Positions 7,463-14,874 of a stretch of 33,247 nt of DNA are shown piece after piece. The DNA lies in the NCBI GenBank assembly GCA_011364975.1, contig RDOE01000037.1, forward strand, positions 1 to 33,247, in the 5' to 3' direction. Below the pieces are notes generated by a model. It did no database searches and was not told where the DNA came from. It saw only the letters and a program-made list of their open reading frames with translations. Positions within the stretch are counted from its first letter, which is position 1, and every line of letters starts with the position of its first letter. This DNA comes from Promethearchaeota archaeon. GTDB lineage: Archaea; Asgardarchaeota; Lokiarchaeia; Sigyniarchaeales; SOKP01. The position numbers and the translations under genes were made by a program.

Positions 7463-8947
7463 TTAATCCCCCTTATTCAATTCTTTTATTTTTTGTAATA
7501 ATTCTTTATTTTCACTTTTAATTTGTCGAATTGTATTATGAAGCGTTTGTTTTTCATTCTCTAATTTATCAATTTTTGCCAATATTGGATCTTTTGAACC
7601 TTCAAGTATCAGAATTGCAGCTTTTAAATCTGCTAATACATTTTTTGAACCCTTATCTAAATTACTAAAAATTGATTCTATATTTTTCAATTTCTTTTTA
7701 TAATTTTCTAAAATCCTGTTATGCTCTGATTTCAACATAGTAGAGATTCTGGTTGCAGTTGGTTCCAAAATATTTGAGATTTCTTTAACGCTATCATTAC
7801 TTTTCATTAAACTTTGCGTTATGTTTTTATTCTCTTTTTCAATTTCAATTAATTTGGAAATGATTTGTTCTAGATTGGATTTAATTTGATCTACATATTT
7901 TTTAAGAGTTTGATTGAAAATGTCTAATAATTGTTTATTAAATTTTTCTGAAAAATTATTTAATTTAATTTCAATGTTATTATTTTCCTCTTTAATTAAA
8001 TCAAGACGATCATCAATGTACAAATCAAGTTGCTTTAATTTTTCTTGAAGAGAATAATTATAATTCTTTTCTATATTGATAACTGATTGTCTTAAGGAAT
8101 CTCGAAGCTCTAATAAGTCTGTTCTCATCTGTGAGGTATTATAAAATATTTTATTTATTATTTCCTGACTCCATGAATTAATCAAATCAATTAATGGCTG
8201 TAAAGTCATCTCTAAAAGCGAATTCATCCCTTCTTTAAAAGAAACAAGTAACTTTGCATAATCTATTTCTGGTTTTTTGATAGCAAATTCCTTCTCTTCT
8301 GGAATCAATACTTCACTAAAAAGTTGGGTAGTTTCGTTTAATTCTAAAATGGGAGCTTCTTTTTTAAATATTTTATTAATTAATTCAATTAAATTAAAAT
8401 AAAAGACAGGATCTTCAGGAGGCTCAACAATACTCTTAACTTCATGATAATCTGAATTTAAAGATTTCGATGGGTCATCTAATCTATATGCTCTAAATCC
8501 TAAGTCTCCAGGTCTTTCCAAATATGTATGATCAAATACTATGCCTATCCCACTAGGATTTCGATCTTGCCAAAATAATTGATTATATTTGTCAGTACTA
8601 GAAAAAAACGTATTTAACCCAGGATGAGAGTGATACCATCCAACTGTAAACCAATGTTTATCGGAATAATTATCAAATATTTGTTGGTCGATATCTCCAA
8701 AAGCCCCCAGCTGTTCTTCAGAAAATTTAACTTCAATTGATCCACCATGACTTACTGGTACAACATCTTCAACAATTACATTTTTAATGGGACCATCTCC
8801 CTTAAGATGTCCAATTAACATGCCCATCACCTCTTTAAACTGATTAGGATCAAGAAATTTAGACCCAAATCTAAGAACATGGAGCAGCATTTTGTAATAT
8901 GCTGTTGGTTTAATCGTAACTAGACTTTGATCAACAAGTTTTCCCAT
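7463..8947 (-). CDS. JAMM/MPN-domain protein with long coiled-coil tail (canonical site)
   Basis: First gene of the JAMM pair, 494 residues. The MPN domain (about 10-160) has the full motif: E39 in KEVMG, then H106 and H108 in YHSHPG, S116 and D119, with spacing identical to Rpn11. A predicted zinc-dependent peptidase or isopeptidase is therefore likely. After the domain comes SDYHEVKSIVEPP, a connector also seen in the other two JAMM genes of the window, then a PILELNET motif shared with its partner. The last about 270 residues are helical, with long stretches of heptad-like Ile/Leu/Lys/Glu/Asn pattern and no cysteines, and probably oligomerise or bind a partner. No ubiquitin-like, E1 or E2 gene is visible nearby. 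Asgard archaea are known to carry Rpn11-like deubiquitinases; whether this belongs to that system is open. Confidence 0.9.
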   Translation of the reverse strand: MGKLVDQSLVTIKPTAYYKMLLHVLRFGSKFLDPNQFKEVMGMLIGHLKGDGPIKNVIVEDVVPVSHGGSIEVKFSEEQLGAFGDIDQQIFDNYSDKHWFTVGWYHSHPGLNTFFSSTDKYNQLFWQDRNPSGIGIVFDHTYLERPGDLGFRAYRLDDPSKSLNSDYHEVKSIVEPPEDPVFYFNLIELINKIFKKEAPILELNETTQLFSEVLIPEEKEFAIKKPEIDYAKLLVSFKEGMNSLLEMTLQPLIDLINSWSQEIINKIFYNTSQMRTDLLELRDSLRQSVINIEKNYNYSLQEKLKQLDLYIDDRLDLIKEENNNIEIKLNNFSEKFNKQLLDIFNQTLKKYVDQIKSNLEQIISKLIEIEKENKNITQSLMKSNDSVKEISNILEPTATRISTMLKSEHNRILENYKKKLKNIESIFSNLDKGSKNVLADLKAAILILEGSKDPILAKIDKLENEKQTLHNTIRQIKSENKELLQKIKELNKGD

Positions 8948-9193
8948 TTATCTATCACTTAAATTATATAATATGACCTTAATTTGACTATAAATAAACT
9001 AACTTTTCAACTTTAGGTATACTTAATTTTTTTTATATTTTAACTTAATTAATTTAGATCTTGAACCATAAAAAATAAATGAGACCAAATGGGTCAAAAA
9101 ATCCCCTCTATATTAAAATTTATAATATATTTAAGATATTATCCAAGCCCAATAAGCTAAAGCTATAATAAATTTATGTATAGAATTGATATA
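8948..9193. other. non-coding stretch between divergent genes
   Basis: This is the left part of a 429-base gap between the JAMM operon (minus) and the ThDP enzyme (plus). It is very AT-rich. TATA-like strings occur (for example around 8964-8971, reading as TATA on the minus strand, some 20 bases before the JAMM start). I see no RNA gene or convincing hairpin here. Confidence 0.4.
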
Positions 9194-9302
9194 ATGAATA
9201 GTATATTATTCCATGATATCGCTGGAAATTTATTTTTAGCTTTATACCATTATGATAAGGCGATGGATTATTGAAAATTTTAAGAAGTCGCTAAATGTAA
9301 CT
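9194..9302 (+). pseudogene. possible remnant of a tetratricopeptide repeat
   Basis: From the ATG at 9194, 26 codons read to a TGA. The peptide contains IAGNLFLALYHYDKAMDY, which fits the first helix and turn of a TPR (compare IGNIYxxQxxYxEAL). Moving one base in frame at the TGA continues the pattern as ENFKKSLNV, the expected second helix. The TPR signature is therefore split by a one-base frameshift, suggesting decay of a TPR gene. The match is to one repeat only, so chance cannot be excluded. Confidence 0.35.
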
Positions 9303-9334
9303 ATTTTTATTATATCTTTATTTTATTAATACGA

Positions 9335-9344
9335 TTATTTATAT
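9335..9344 (+). promoter_or_regulatory. TATA-box-like element upstream of the ThDP enzyme
   Basis: TTATTTATAT is centred near 9340, about 37 bases before the TTG start. A transcript from about 9366 would have a leader of only about ten bases, as is common in archaea. Assigned by position and composition only. Confidence 0.38.
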
Positions 9345-9376
9345 GTTTGATTAGTGATAAAAATAGGGTCTAGAAT

Positions 9377-11080
9377 TTGGAAAAAAAAGGAAAAATTAAT
9401 GGTGGGGACGTATTAGTAAAATGCCTCCTTGAAGAAGACGTTAAGTATATGTTTGGAATAACTGGAGGACAATTATTAACAATCTTCGATGCTATTTATA
9501 GATGGGGTAGAGAAAAAGGTATAGAGACTGTAATGTTTCGTCATGAACAAGCAGCAGCTCATGCAGCTGATGCATGGGCAAGAGTAACAAATAAACCAGG
9601 TATTTGTTTTGGAACAGTAGGTCCAGGAGCGTTAGATCTTGTTCCGGGAGTAGGTGCTGCATGGAGTGATAATATTCCCGTAATTGCGATTATTCCACAG
9701 GTAATAAGTGATACAGCTGATAAGTTTTCCCTACAAGGGGGATTAGATCAGATTCAATTGTTCAAACCGATTACAAAGTATCAGAAGAGCGTTCGTAAAA
9801 TAACTGAAATCCCTGATGCTGTACGGAAATGTTTTCGGGAAGCAACTGGTGGTAGACCTCGACCTGTATTATTAGAAATTTATGAAGATGCTTTTCTCGA
9901 ACAAATAGAAGAGAATGAAATTTCGATATATGAAAAAAATCGATATAGGGCAATCGAAAAACCTTCAATTAGTGATGAATTAATTCAAGAATCGTTAAAG
10001 ATGCTAATTAATGCAGAGAAACCATTGATAATCTCAGGTGGTGGCGTTGCTCGAGCAGAAGCATGGAAAGAATTACAGGAATTTGCAGAATATCTTCAAA
10101 TTCCCGTAGCAACCACAATTTCAGGAATTGGTACCATTTCAAATAAATCAAATTGTCATTTAGGAGCCACAGTTGGAGCGATCCAATCTGCAGCTAATAA
10201 ATCAGATGTGGTTTTAAGCCTTGGATGTAAATTTTCATATGTAATGGGTTACGGAGAAGAACCTACTTGGAAGAATTCTCAACAATTAATACAGGTAGAT
10301 ATTGATCCCGCTATGATTGGTCGAACTAAGCCTGTCTCTCTTGGAATTGTAGGTGATTGTAAATCTTTTCTAAATAAGATGTTGAAAGAAGTTAAAAAGA
10401 TAGAGAAAGTTGAATCAAGAAGATGGTTAGAAAAATTGAAAAAACAATCGCAACAATTATTTTCATTTCTTCAGGCAAGTATTTCAAAAGAAACATCTTC
10501 TATTACAGCAGAAAGAATGGTTAAAGAGGTCTTGGAATTTATTGATGAAGATGCGATTTTAATTTTGGACGGTGGAAATATAACTGTTTCTGCGTTTGAA
10601 CAAATAAATCTTTACAAACAAAGGAATCCACTTTCAACACTCCAGTCAACTGGGATGGGTCATTTAGGTACTTCAGTCCCTTATGGAATTGGAGCGAAAT
10701 TAGCGAAACCAAACAAGCAAATAGTTTCTATATCTGGAGATGGAAGCTTTATGATAAATATTCAGGATTTAGAAACGGCTGTGAGACTAAATTTAAAAAA
10801 TTTGATATATGTTGTTGCAAATAACAGTGCATGGGGTATGATAAAAACTATTCAACAATATGCCTTTAATCAAAGTTATATTGATGTAGATTTCCCAGAT
10901 TTTAATTTTGCTCAATGTGCTAAATCTTTTGGTTGCTATGGCGAGATTGTAACCGATCCAAACAATATTAAAGACGCTCTTGAAAGAGCAAAGAACTCTG
11001 GCAAAGTAGCGGTAATAGATGTTAAAATAAAATATGAAACTCCATTGTCAACCAAAATAACCTACGGAATCAATTTCTGA
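9377..11080 (+). CDS. thiamine-diphosphate enzyme, acetolactate synthase large-subunit-like
   Basis: This 567-residue protein has the three-domain layout of the POX/acetolactate synthase superfamily. The Pyr domain has the catalytic Glu (E57 in FRHEQAAAHAADAWAR). A central Rossmann-like domain contains IISGGGVARAEAW. The C-terminal PP domain has the ThDP/Mg motif GDGS (454-457) through ANNSAWG (481-487). Length and DKFSLQ-x4-DQIQLFKPITK resemble acetolactate synthase and 2-hydroxyacyl-CoA lyase or oxalyl-CoA decarboxylase relatives. I cannot assign the substrate, and no small regulatory subunit is encoded beside it. The start is TTG: an in-frame stop lies only two codons upstream, and the N-terminus KINGGDVLVKCLLEE matches the family. 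It is probably monocistronic, since the flanking genes are on the other strand. Confidence 0.88.
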   Translation: MEKKGKINGGDVLVKCLLEEDVKYMFGITGGQLLTIFDAIYRWGREKGIETVMFRHEQAAAHAADAWARVTNKPGICFGTVGPGALDLVPGVGAAWSDNIPVIAIIPQVISDTADKFSLQGGLDQIQLFKPITKYQKSVRKITEIPDAVRKCFREATGGRPRPVLLEIYEDAFLEQIEENEISIYEKNRYRAIEKPSISDELIQESLKMLINAEKPLIISGGGVARAEAWKELQEFAEYLQIPVATTISGIGTISNKSNCHLGATVGAIQSAANKSDVVLSLGCKFSYVMGYGEEPTWKNSQQLIQVDIDPAMIGRTKPVSLGIVGDCKSFLNKMLKEVKKIEKVESRRWLEKLKKQSQQLFSFLQASISKETSSITAERMVKEVLEFIDEDAILILDGGNITVSAFEQINLYKQRNPLSTLQSTGMGHLGTSVPYGIGAKLAKPNKQIVSISGDGSFMINIQDLETAVRLNLKNLIYVVANNSAWGMIKTIQQYAFNQSYIDVDFPDFNFAQCAKSFGCYGEIVTDPNNIKDALERAKNSGKVAVIDVKIKYETPLSTKITYGINF

Positions 11081-11094
11081 CTTTTATTAAATTA

Positions 11095-11108
11095 TTTTTT
11101 TATTTTTT
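11095..11108 (+). terminator. T-rich terminator after the ThDP enzyme
   Basis: Seven Ts, an A and six more Ts begin 15 bases after the stop codon. This is a typical archaeal oligo-T terminator by composition; no hairpin is evident. Confidence 0.45.
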
Positions 11109-11248
11109 AAATATTATATATTTTTAATCTTGAATTATGTTAATTTAATTATTGAGTTGGATTAATTTATTTCAAAAAAAATTCTCTGCCTTAAAATAAA
11201 TGTTTTAAATTAACATTTAGAGAAAAAGAAAATCGTTATACTTTAAGT

Positions 11249-11893
11249 TTAATGTGGAAGTTTTCCACCACAATAAGGACAATATTTCCAATCTAAATCT
11301 TTTCCACAATGAGGACAAAACTCTGATCTTGCTACAGGTTCACCTCTGGGAATTGTTGGTAATTCTCTCGTTGTTTTTAAAGTAGTGGATACACTAGTAC
11401 TTGACTCATGAGTTTTTTCTCCTTTTATTACTTTCATTCTTTCTTTGAATGCCTGTCGCTTCTCGTCCTCTAATTCTTCAGCTGATTTATAATCTTCTTC
11501 TTTAACCCATCCAACAGTTTGTGGTCGTTTTAATGCACTATCTGGTACTTTTTCTAATTCAACTTGTTTAGTTTCCGAAAGTGGTGCAACAGCTTTACGT
11601 TGGTCTTTTTTCTCTAGAGCTTGTTTTACCAGAGCTTGAACTGTCTTCATAATTTGGTGTGGGTTGATATTTGGTATCGCCACAGTTCTGATTACCCATC
11701 CTACAATAAGGTTTTGATTTGGAAATCCTGATTCTCCTAAATCTTCATCTTTATATACATAAGAATCAATAACATCTGTACCCTTTAGTAAACGAGAGGC
11801 CCATTTCCCATTAATAAGCCCTAATTGTATTCTATAGGACGTTCCAGGGATTCCAAGCTGGCTCGTTAAAGGTTCAAATCCTTTTTCTGCCAT
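11249..11893 (-). CDS. protein with C-terminal double zinc ribbon, function unknown
   Basis: The protein has 214 residues from the ATG at 11893; a TTG nine bases earlier is the alternative. The N-terminal part (about 1-100) appears folded, with beta-rich segments (TSYRIQLGLINGKWASRLLKG) and a helix near NPHQIMKTVQALVKQAL. A charged, low-complexity linker (about 100-185) follows, rich in Lys, Glu, Ser and Thr. The C-terminus has CPHCG-x7-CPYCGG, a zinc ribbon of the type often found as a protein- or nucleic-acid-binding tail in archaea. I recognise no named family for the N-terminal domain. It is divergent from the third JAMM gene, with a 15-base palindrome in the gap, so shared regulation is possible. 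The opening residues GFEPLT resemble peptides read from antisense tRNA genes, but no tRNA could be folded here. Confidence 0.78.
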   Translation of the reverse strand: MAEKGFEPLTSQLGIPGTSYRIQLGLINGKWASRLLKGTDVIDSYVYKDEDLGESGFPNQNLIVGWVIRTVAIPNINPHQIMKTVQALVKQALEKKDQRKAVAPLSETKQVELEKVPDSALKRPQTVGWVKEEDYKSAEELEDEKRQAFKERMKVIKGEKTHESSTSVSTTLKTTRELPTIPRGEPVARSEFCPHCGKDLDWKYCPYCGGKLPH

Positions 11894-11939
11894 TGTAAAC
11901 AACTATAACAAAATTGTTAATTTTAATTTGGTTGGAATC

Positions 11940-11954
11940 AGTCATTAAATGACT
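11940..11954. repeat. 15-base perfect palindrome in a divergent promoter region
   Basis: AGTCATT-A-AATGACT is perfectly symmetric around a single central base. It lies 47-61 bases upstream of the zinc-ribbon gene and about 200 bases before the third JAMM gene. Its size suits a dimeric DNA-binding regulator. A role as operator is inference. Confidence 0.45.
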
Positions 11955-12147
11955 TTTAATAATAATATTATCATAAATTTTGAATTTAAATAGTTTTAGA
12001 TTTAATCTAAATCTATCTATATCTTCATTAGGAAATTCGCATCATATTTCATATGTTTGTCTTTTAGTGAATTATTTAAAGAAAAATAAAGACATAAATA
12101 TGTGCAATAGTATTCATATATCAAAATTATCATTTTGAGTATACATA

Positions 12148-13137
12148 ATGACCGTTCTTTTATCTAAAGAAGTATATTTTACAGTTATAGCTGCCTGTGT
12201 AAGGTTTGCCAATAAAAAAATACCCAAAGTCGATTGGAAAGAAGTGAGTGGAATTTTTATTGGAAAATATGTTGGAGATAGTGAAAATAAAGACCTCTAT
12301 GTTTCAGCTGCTTATCCTATTATGCACGATACATTTGATCCTAATTCATCCACCGACCAATATGACCCACGAAATGTAATTGATGGTTTTGAATATTCAG
12401 ATGAAGATCATGAATCATTTGCCTTAATTGATGAGGAAGCTTTTACACGAGGGGAATTCACTGTTGGATGGTGGCATAGCCACCCCGGATTTAGAGTTAT
12501 GTTATCTGGATTTGGTGATAGAAAAACCACTTTATTTTATCAAGCACAAAATCCATTAGCTATAGCTTTAGTATTTAATCCAGATCGGTTGATACGACAA
12601 ATTGAACTTCCCCAGAAAACAGGGGATCCAATAAAACAGCTAAAAAACGATCCCGGTTTTAAAATTTTCAGATTGAAAGACCCTAATGACCAATACAGTA
12701 ATTTTTATGAAGTAGAATATCGTATAGAAGGATTTGAAAACGAAGAACAAATGGTTAGAATGGCTCAAAAATTAGTCATTGATATTACCAATTTTTTCCC
12801 TGGAGAGGCAATATTTGAAACATATGAAAAATTTATTAAAGAGCGATTGAATGAATTGAATTCCCTTCTGCAAGGTACTGAAGAATATCTAAATACACTA
12901 ACTCGCAAAGGCGAAACTCATAGAATAATTGAAGTATTAGACAATCAGACTCGAGAGATAAGAAGATATGTAGGAGAGACCTATATCAAAATTGAAAATA
13001 TTAAACTATTTATGAATTATCTGGAATACAAAGAACGGAGCATTCTCATTCCTAAGATCGAGAAAATATTACGAGAATGGGATGAAAATATCGCCAATTT
13101 AAATTTGAAGTTAGAAGAAATATCAAAAACGCATTAA
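12148..13137 (+). CDS. JAMM/MPN-domain protein with shifted aspartate (third paralogue)
   Basis: The MPN domain occupies about residues 5-165 of 329. E32 (KEVSG), H110 and H112 (WWHSHPGF) and S120 match JAMM residues. The zinc-ligand Asp is D124, one residue further than the family spacing (S-x3-D rather than S-x2-D). An inserted acidic loop with two Asp-rich stretches (about 61-100) separates the Glu strand from the His motif. The connector SNFYEVEYRIEG corresponds to the linker of the two JAMM genes at 6-9 kb, showing close kinship, but the helical tail is much shorter (about 110 residues). It may be an active enzyme with a slightly remodelled site, or an inactive MPN scaffold as in Rpn8. 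It stands alone on this strand, divergent from the zinc-ribbon protein. Confidence 0.87.
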   Translation: MTVLLSKEVYFTVIAACVRFANKKIPKVDWKEVSGIFIGKYVGDSENKDLYVSAAYPIMHDTFDPNSSTDQYDPRNVIDGFEYSDEDHESFALIDEEAFTRGEFTVGWWHSHPGFRVMLSGFGDRKTTLFYQAQNPLAIALVFNPDRLIRQIELPQKTGDPIKQLKNDPGFKIFRLKDPNDQYSNFYEVEYRIEGFENEEQMVRMAQKLVIDITNFFPGEAIFETYEKFIKERLNELNSLLQGTEEYLNTLTRKGETHRIIEVLDNQTREIRRYVGETYIKIENIKLFMNYLEYKERSILIPKIEKILREWDENIANLNLKLEEISKTH

Positions 13138-13146
13138 ACCTTTAAA

Positions 13147-13154
13147 TTTTTTTT
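13147..13154 (+). terminator. oligo-T terminator after the third JAMM gene
   Basis: A run of eight Ts begins nine bases after the stop codon, consistent with archaeal T-tract termination. Confidence 0.4.
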
Positions 13155-13273
13155 GAGTATTCTTGCCCTAAAAAAGTAAAATTAATCTATTATTTAAAAT
13201 CATCTAATAATTTTCCCCTAATTAGGATTATGGGGCACATATTTTTAATAATATATGAGATCAGAAACTTCCA

Positions 13274-13672
13274 TTAAATCATCGCTAATTGAGATGTTTT
13301 AATCAAATTTACTTCGACTTGGATTGGTTTTAATAAGCTTTTTACATCTCCATTACAATTTTGAAAACAATTATTTAGTTCTTGAATAACTTCTCTCATT
13401 TGAATCTTATTTACTTCTCTTTCTGGAGTGGTTTCTTGTTTTCGTATTCTTATTATTGGAGTAGTTTGAGGGAATATTCCCTTATTTGCGTTTAATTCCC
13501 TTAAAAGGTTCTTTAACATTTTTATTTCGATTTTTAAGAATTTAATTTCCTCCTCAATATTAATAGAATTATCATGAGTAATTACTTTTTTATAACAAGT
13601 GGGACCATATCCTAATTTAATGCTTCTAGCAGATTTTAAAACTCTCCCACATCTCTTACATAAAAATACCAT
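13274..13672 (-). CDS. DUF6011-like zinc finger plus coiled coil
   Basis: This 132-residue protein opens with CKRCGRVLKSARSIKLGYGPTC. The pattern CxxCGRxL-x4-S-x3-GYGPxC fits the DUF6011-type finger found in phage and archaeal proteins, likely binding one zinc. A helical, Leu/Ile-rich coiled-coil stretch follows at about residues 38-60 (EEEIKFLKIEIKMLKNLLREL), then a second helical segment with two further cysteines (NNCFQNC). The start is set at the ATG preceded by GAGGT four bases upstream; an earlier ATG would add eight residues but lacks such a site. It is convergent with the third JAMM gene. The function is unknown; a small adaptor or nucleic-acid-binding role is possible. Confidence 0.72.
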   Translation of the reverse strand: MVFLCKRCGRVLKSARSIKLGYGPTCYKKVITHDNSINIEEEIKFLKIEIKMLKNLLRELNANKGIFPQTTPIIRIRKQETTPEREVNKIQMREVIQELNNCFQNCNGDVKSLLKPIQVEVNLIKTSQLAMI

Positions 13673-13676
13673 TTTT

Positions 13677-13681
13677 ACCTC
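13677..13681 (-). promoter_or_regulatory. ribosome-binding site deciding the start of the DUF6011-like gene
   Basis: GAGGT (minus strand) lies four bases before the ATG at 13672 and inside the frame of the longer alternative. It supports the shorter protein. Confidence 0.5.
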
Positions 13682-13782
13682 ACTTTTCAGTATCATATTC
13701 TAAGAGGTTTTTTTCTCTACCCCTTTTTAATCATAATAAAAATTTGCTAATTTATAATTTTTGAATTTTATCGGAGGATAAG

Positions 13783-13964
13783 AATTTGAGAGATTTGTTT
13801 TATTAAATTAAATTTTAATTTATATTGTATCCCATCTATTATAGAACTGAAGATGTAGTTTTAATTTAGAATCAAAAGATAGATTTAAAAGCATAAGTAC
13901 ATAAATTTTGTTGAAATCTCTCAAATTATAATAGTTTTAGAATAATTTTGGACAATTTGAGATT
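13783..13964. repeat. inverted repeat plus third copy ahead of a surface-protein gene
   Basis: AATTTGAGAGATTT (13783-13796) and AAATCTCTCAAATT (13914-13927) are perfect 14-base inverted copies 117 bases apart. A third, partial copy in the first orientation, AATTTGAGATT (13954-13964), lies ten bases before the next start codon and can pair over nine bases with the second. The three copies occupy a 300-base divergent gap with no gene. They could be regulator sites or alternative hairpins; chance is less likely for a 14-base match even in AT-rich DNA. Confidence 0.5.
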
Positions 13965-13973
13965 AATAATGAA

Positions 13974-14855
13974 ATGGGAGCATTTTATTTGAATAAAGTT
14001 AAATCCATCATTTTTGGATTTATTATTTTAATATTATTCTTAGACTTACCAATTCATATAAGGGATTCAAAAGCTGATGTATTATTTATTCATGGTATGG
14101 GAACGGGGAATTTTCTTCCTGAAGAGAATAACCCTTTAATAATGACGAACGCAAACGTTATTTTTAATATTGATGCTAAAACGTATCTTAGCAGAATCAA
14201 TATTAATTTTACAGGAAATTATACAATTTTTAATCCTAATAAATCCATGAATGCAACCCTTGTAGCTCCTTTTTCGTTAGATTTTAACGGTCTAGAATCA
14301 TCATGCACTATAAAAATTAGTAATATCACCATAGGTTATCAAGTTCTTGAGTTTAATACCAGTGGCGCTCCTTGGTACGAATATTTAGATTGGAGTCATC
14401 TCCAAAATCGATGTTTCTTATTAATCAATGTTACTTTCCCTGAAAATGATTCGATAACAATTCATTATAGTTTTAATGCGTATATAGATAATATGCATAA
14501 TTATCAAATTTTAAATATTTTTTATGATGTAGGAACTTCTCGTGCTTGGAATGGTACAATCTCAGAACGTGTCGAATTCAAAGTTTATGGTAAACGTCCC
14601 GATTCCTATTCTTCATATAAAGAAAACCTTTTCGAATACAACTGTACGATCTCCGAAATTTATAATGGCATAAGTTATGTATGGGAATGGAAAAATGAAA
14701 TCATTAGTGTTAATAGCGTTTACATCTCCTATTCATACTACAATCCATGGAATAGATTGTTACCTTTCATTATTTTTCCAATATTTATTGGAGTACCCAT
14801 TATTGCGGCAATTATTGCCCTCAAAAAAGCGAAAGGAAAGAAGTATAGAGTTTAA
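13974..14855 (+). CDS. membrane-anchored, sequon-rich surface protein
   Basis: This 293-residue protein has an N-terminal hydrophobic segment (about 9-27) after a short basic start, consistent with a signal peptide or anchor. An extracytoplasmic domain of about 230 residues is rich in Asn, Ile, Ser, Thr and Tyr. A C-terminal membrane helix (about 263-284) ends in a basic tail (KKAKGKKYRV). I count ten N-x-S/T sequons in the ectodomain (NFT, NYT, NKS, NAT, NIT, NTS, NVT, NDS, NGT, NCT), as expected for an N-glycosylated archaeal surface protein. The ectodomain is probably beta-rich, but I do not recognise a family. TTG at 13989 is an alternative start. Its promoter region holds the inverted repeats described separately, and it converges on two membrane proteins. 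Confidence 0.75.
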   Translation: MGAFYLNKVKSIIFGFIILILFLDLPIHIRDSKADVLFIHGMGTGNFLPEENNPLIMTNANVIFNIDAKTYLSRININFTGNYTIFNPNKSMNATLVAPFSLDFNGLESSCTIKISNITIGYQVLEFNTSGAPWYEYLDWSHLQNRCFLLINVTFPENDSITIHYSFNAYIDNMHNYQILNIFYDVGTSRAWNGTISERVEFKVYGKRPDSYSSYKENLFEYNCTISEIYNGISYVWEWKNEIISVNSVYISYSYYNPWNRLLPFIIFPIFIGVPIIAAIIALKKAKGKKYRV

Positions 14856-14874
14856 TGTTTTAATATTTTAAATA

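Noticed and set aside
9079..9096. Small hairpin GACC-AAATG-GGTC in the gap before the ThDP gene
   Set aside because: Only a four-base stem in AT-rich DNA; no flanking T-run or conserved RNA motif.
11868..11892. tRNA-like T-arm (AAAGG-TTCAAAT-CCTTT followed by TTCTGCC-A) on the plus strand, antisense to the start of the zinc-ribbon gene
   Set aside because: No matching 5' acceptor strand (GGCAGAA) or D and anticodon arms lie 65-90 bases upstream, and the antisense frame continues as a long ordinary protein. It may be chance or a conserved N-terminus, not a tRNA.
13780..13806. Strong ribosome-binding-like GGAGGAT followed by TTG
   Set aside because: The frame stops after six codons (TTG AGA GAT TTG TTT TAT TAA); no protein is supported. 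The stretch overlaps the inverted repeat instead.
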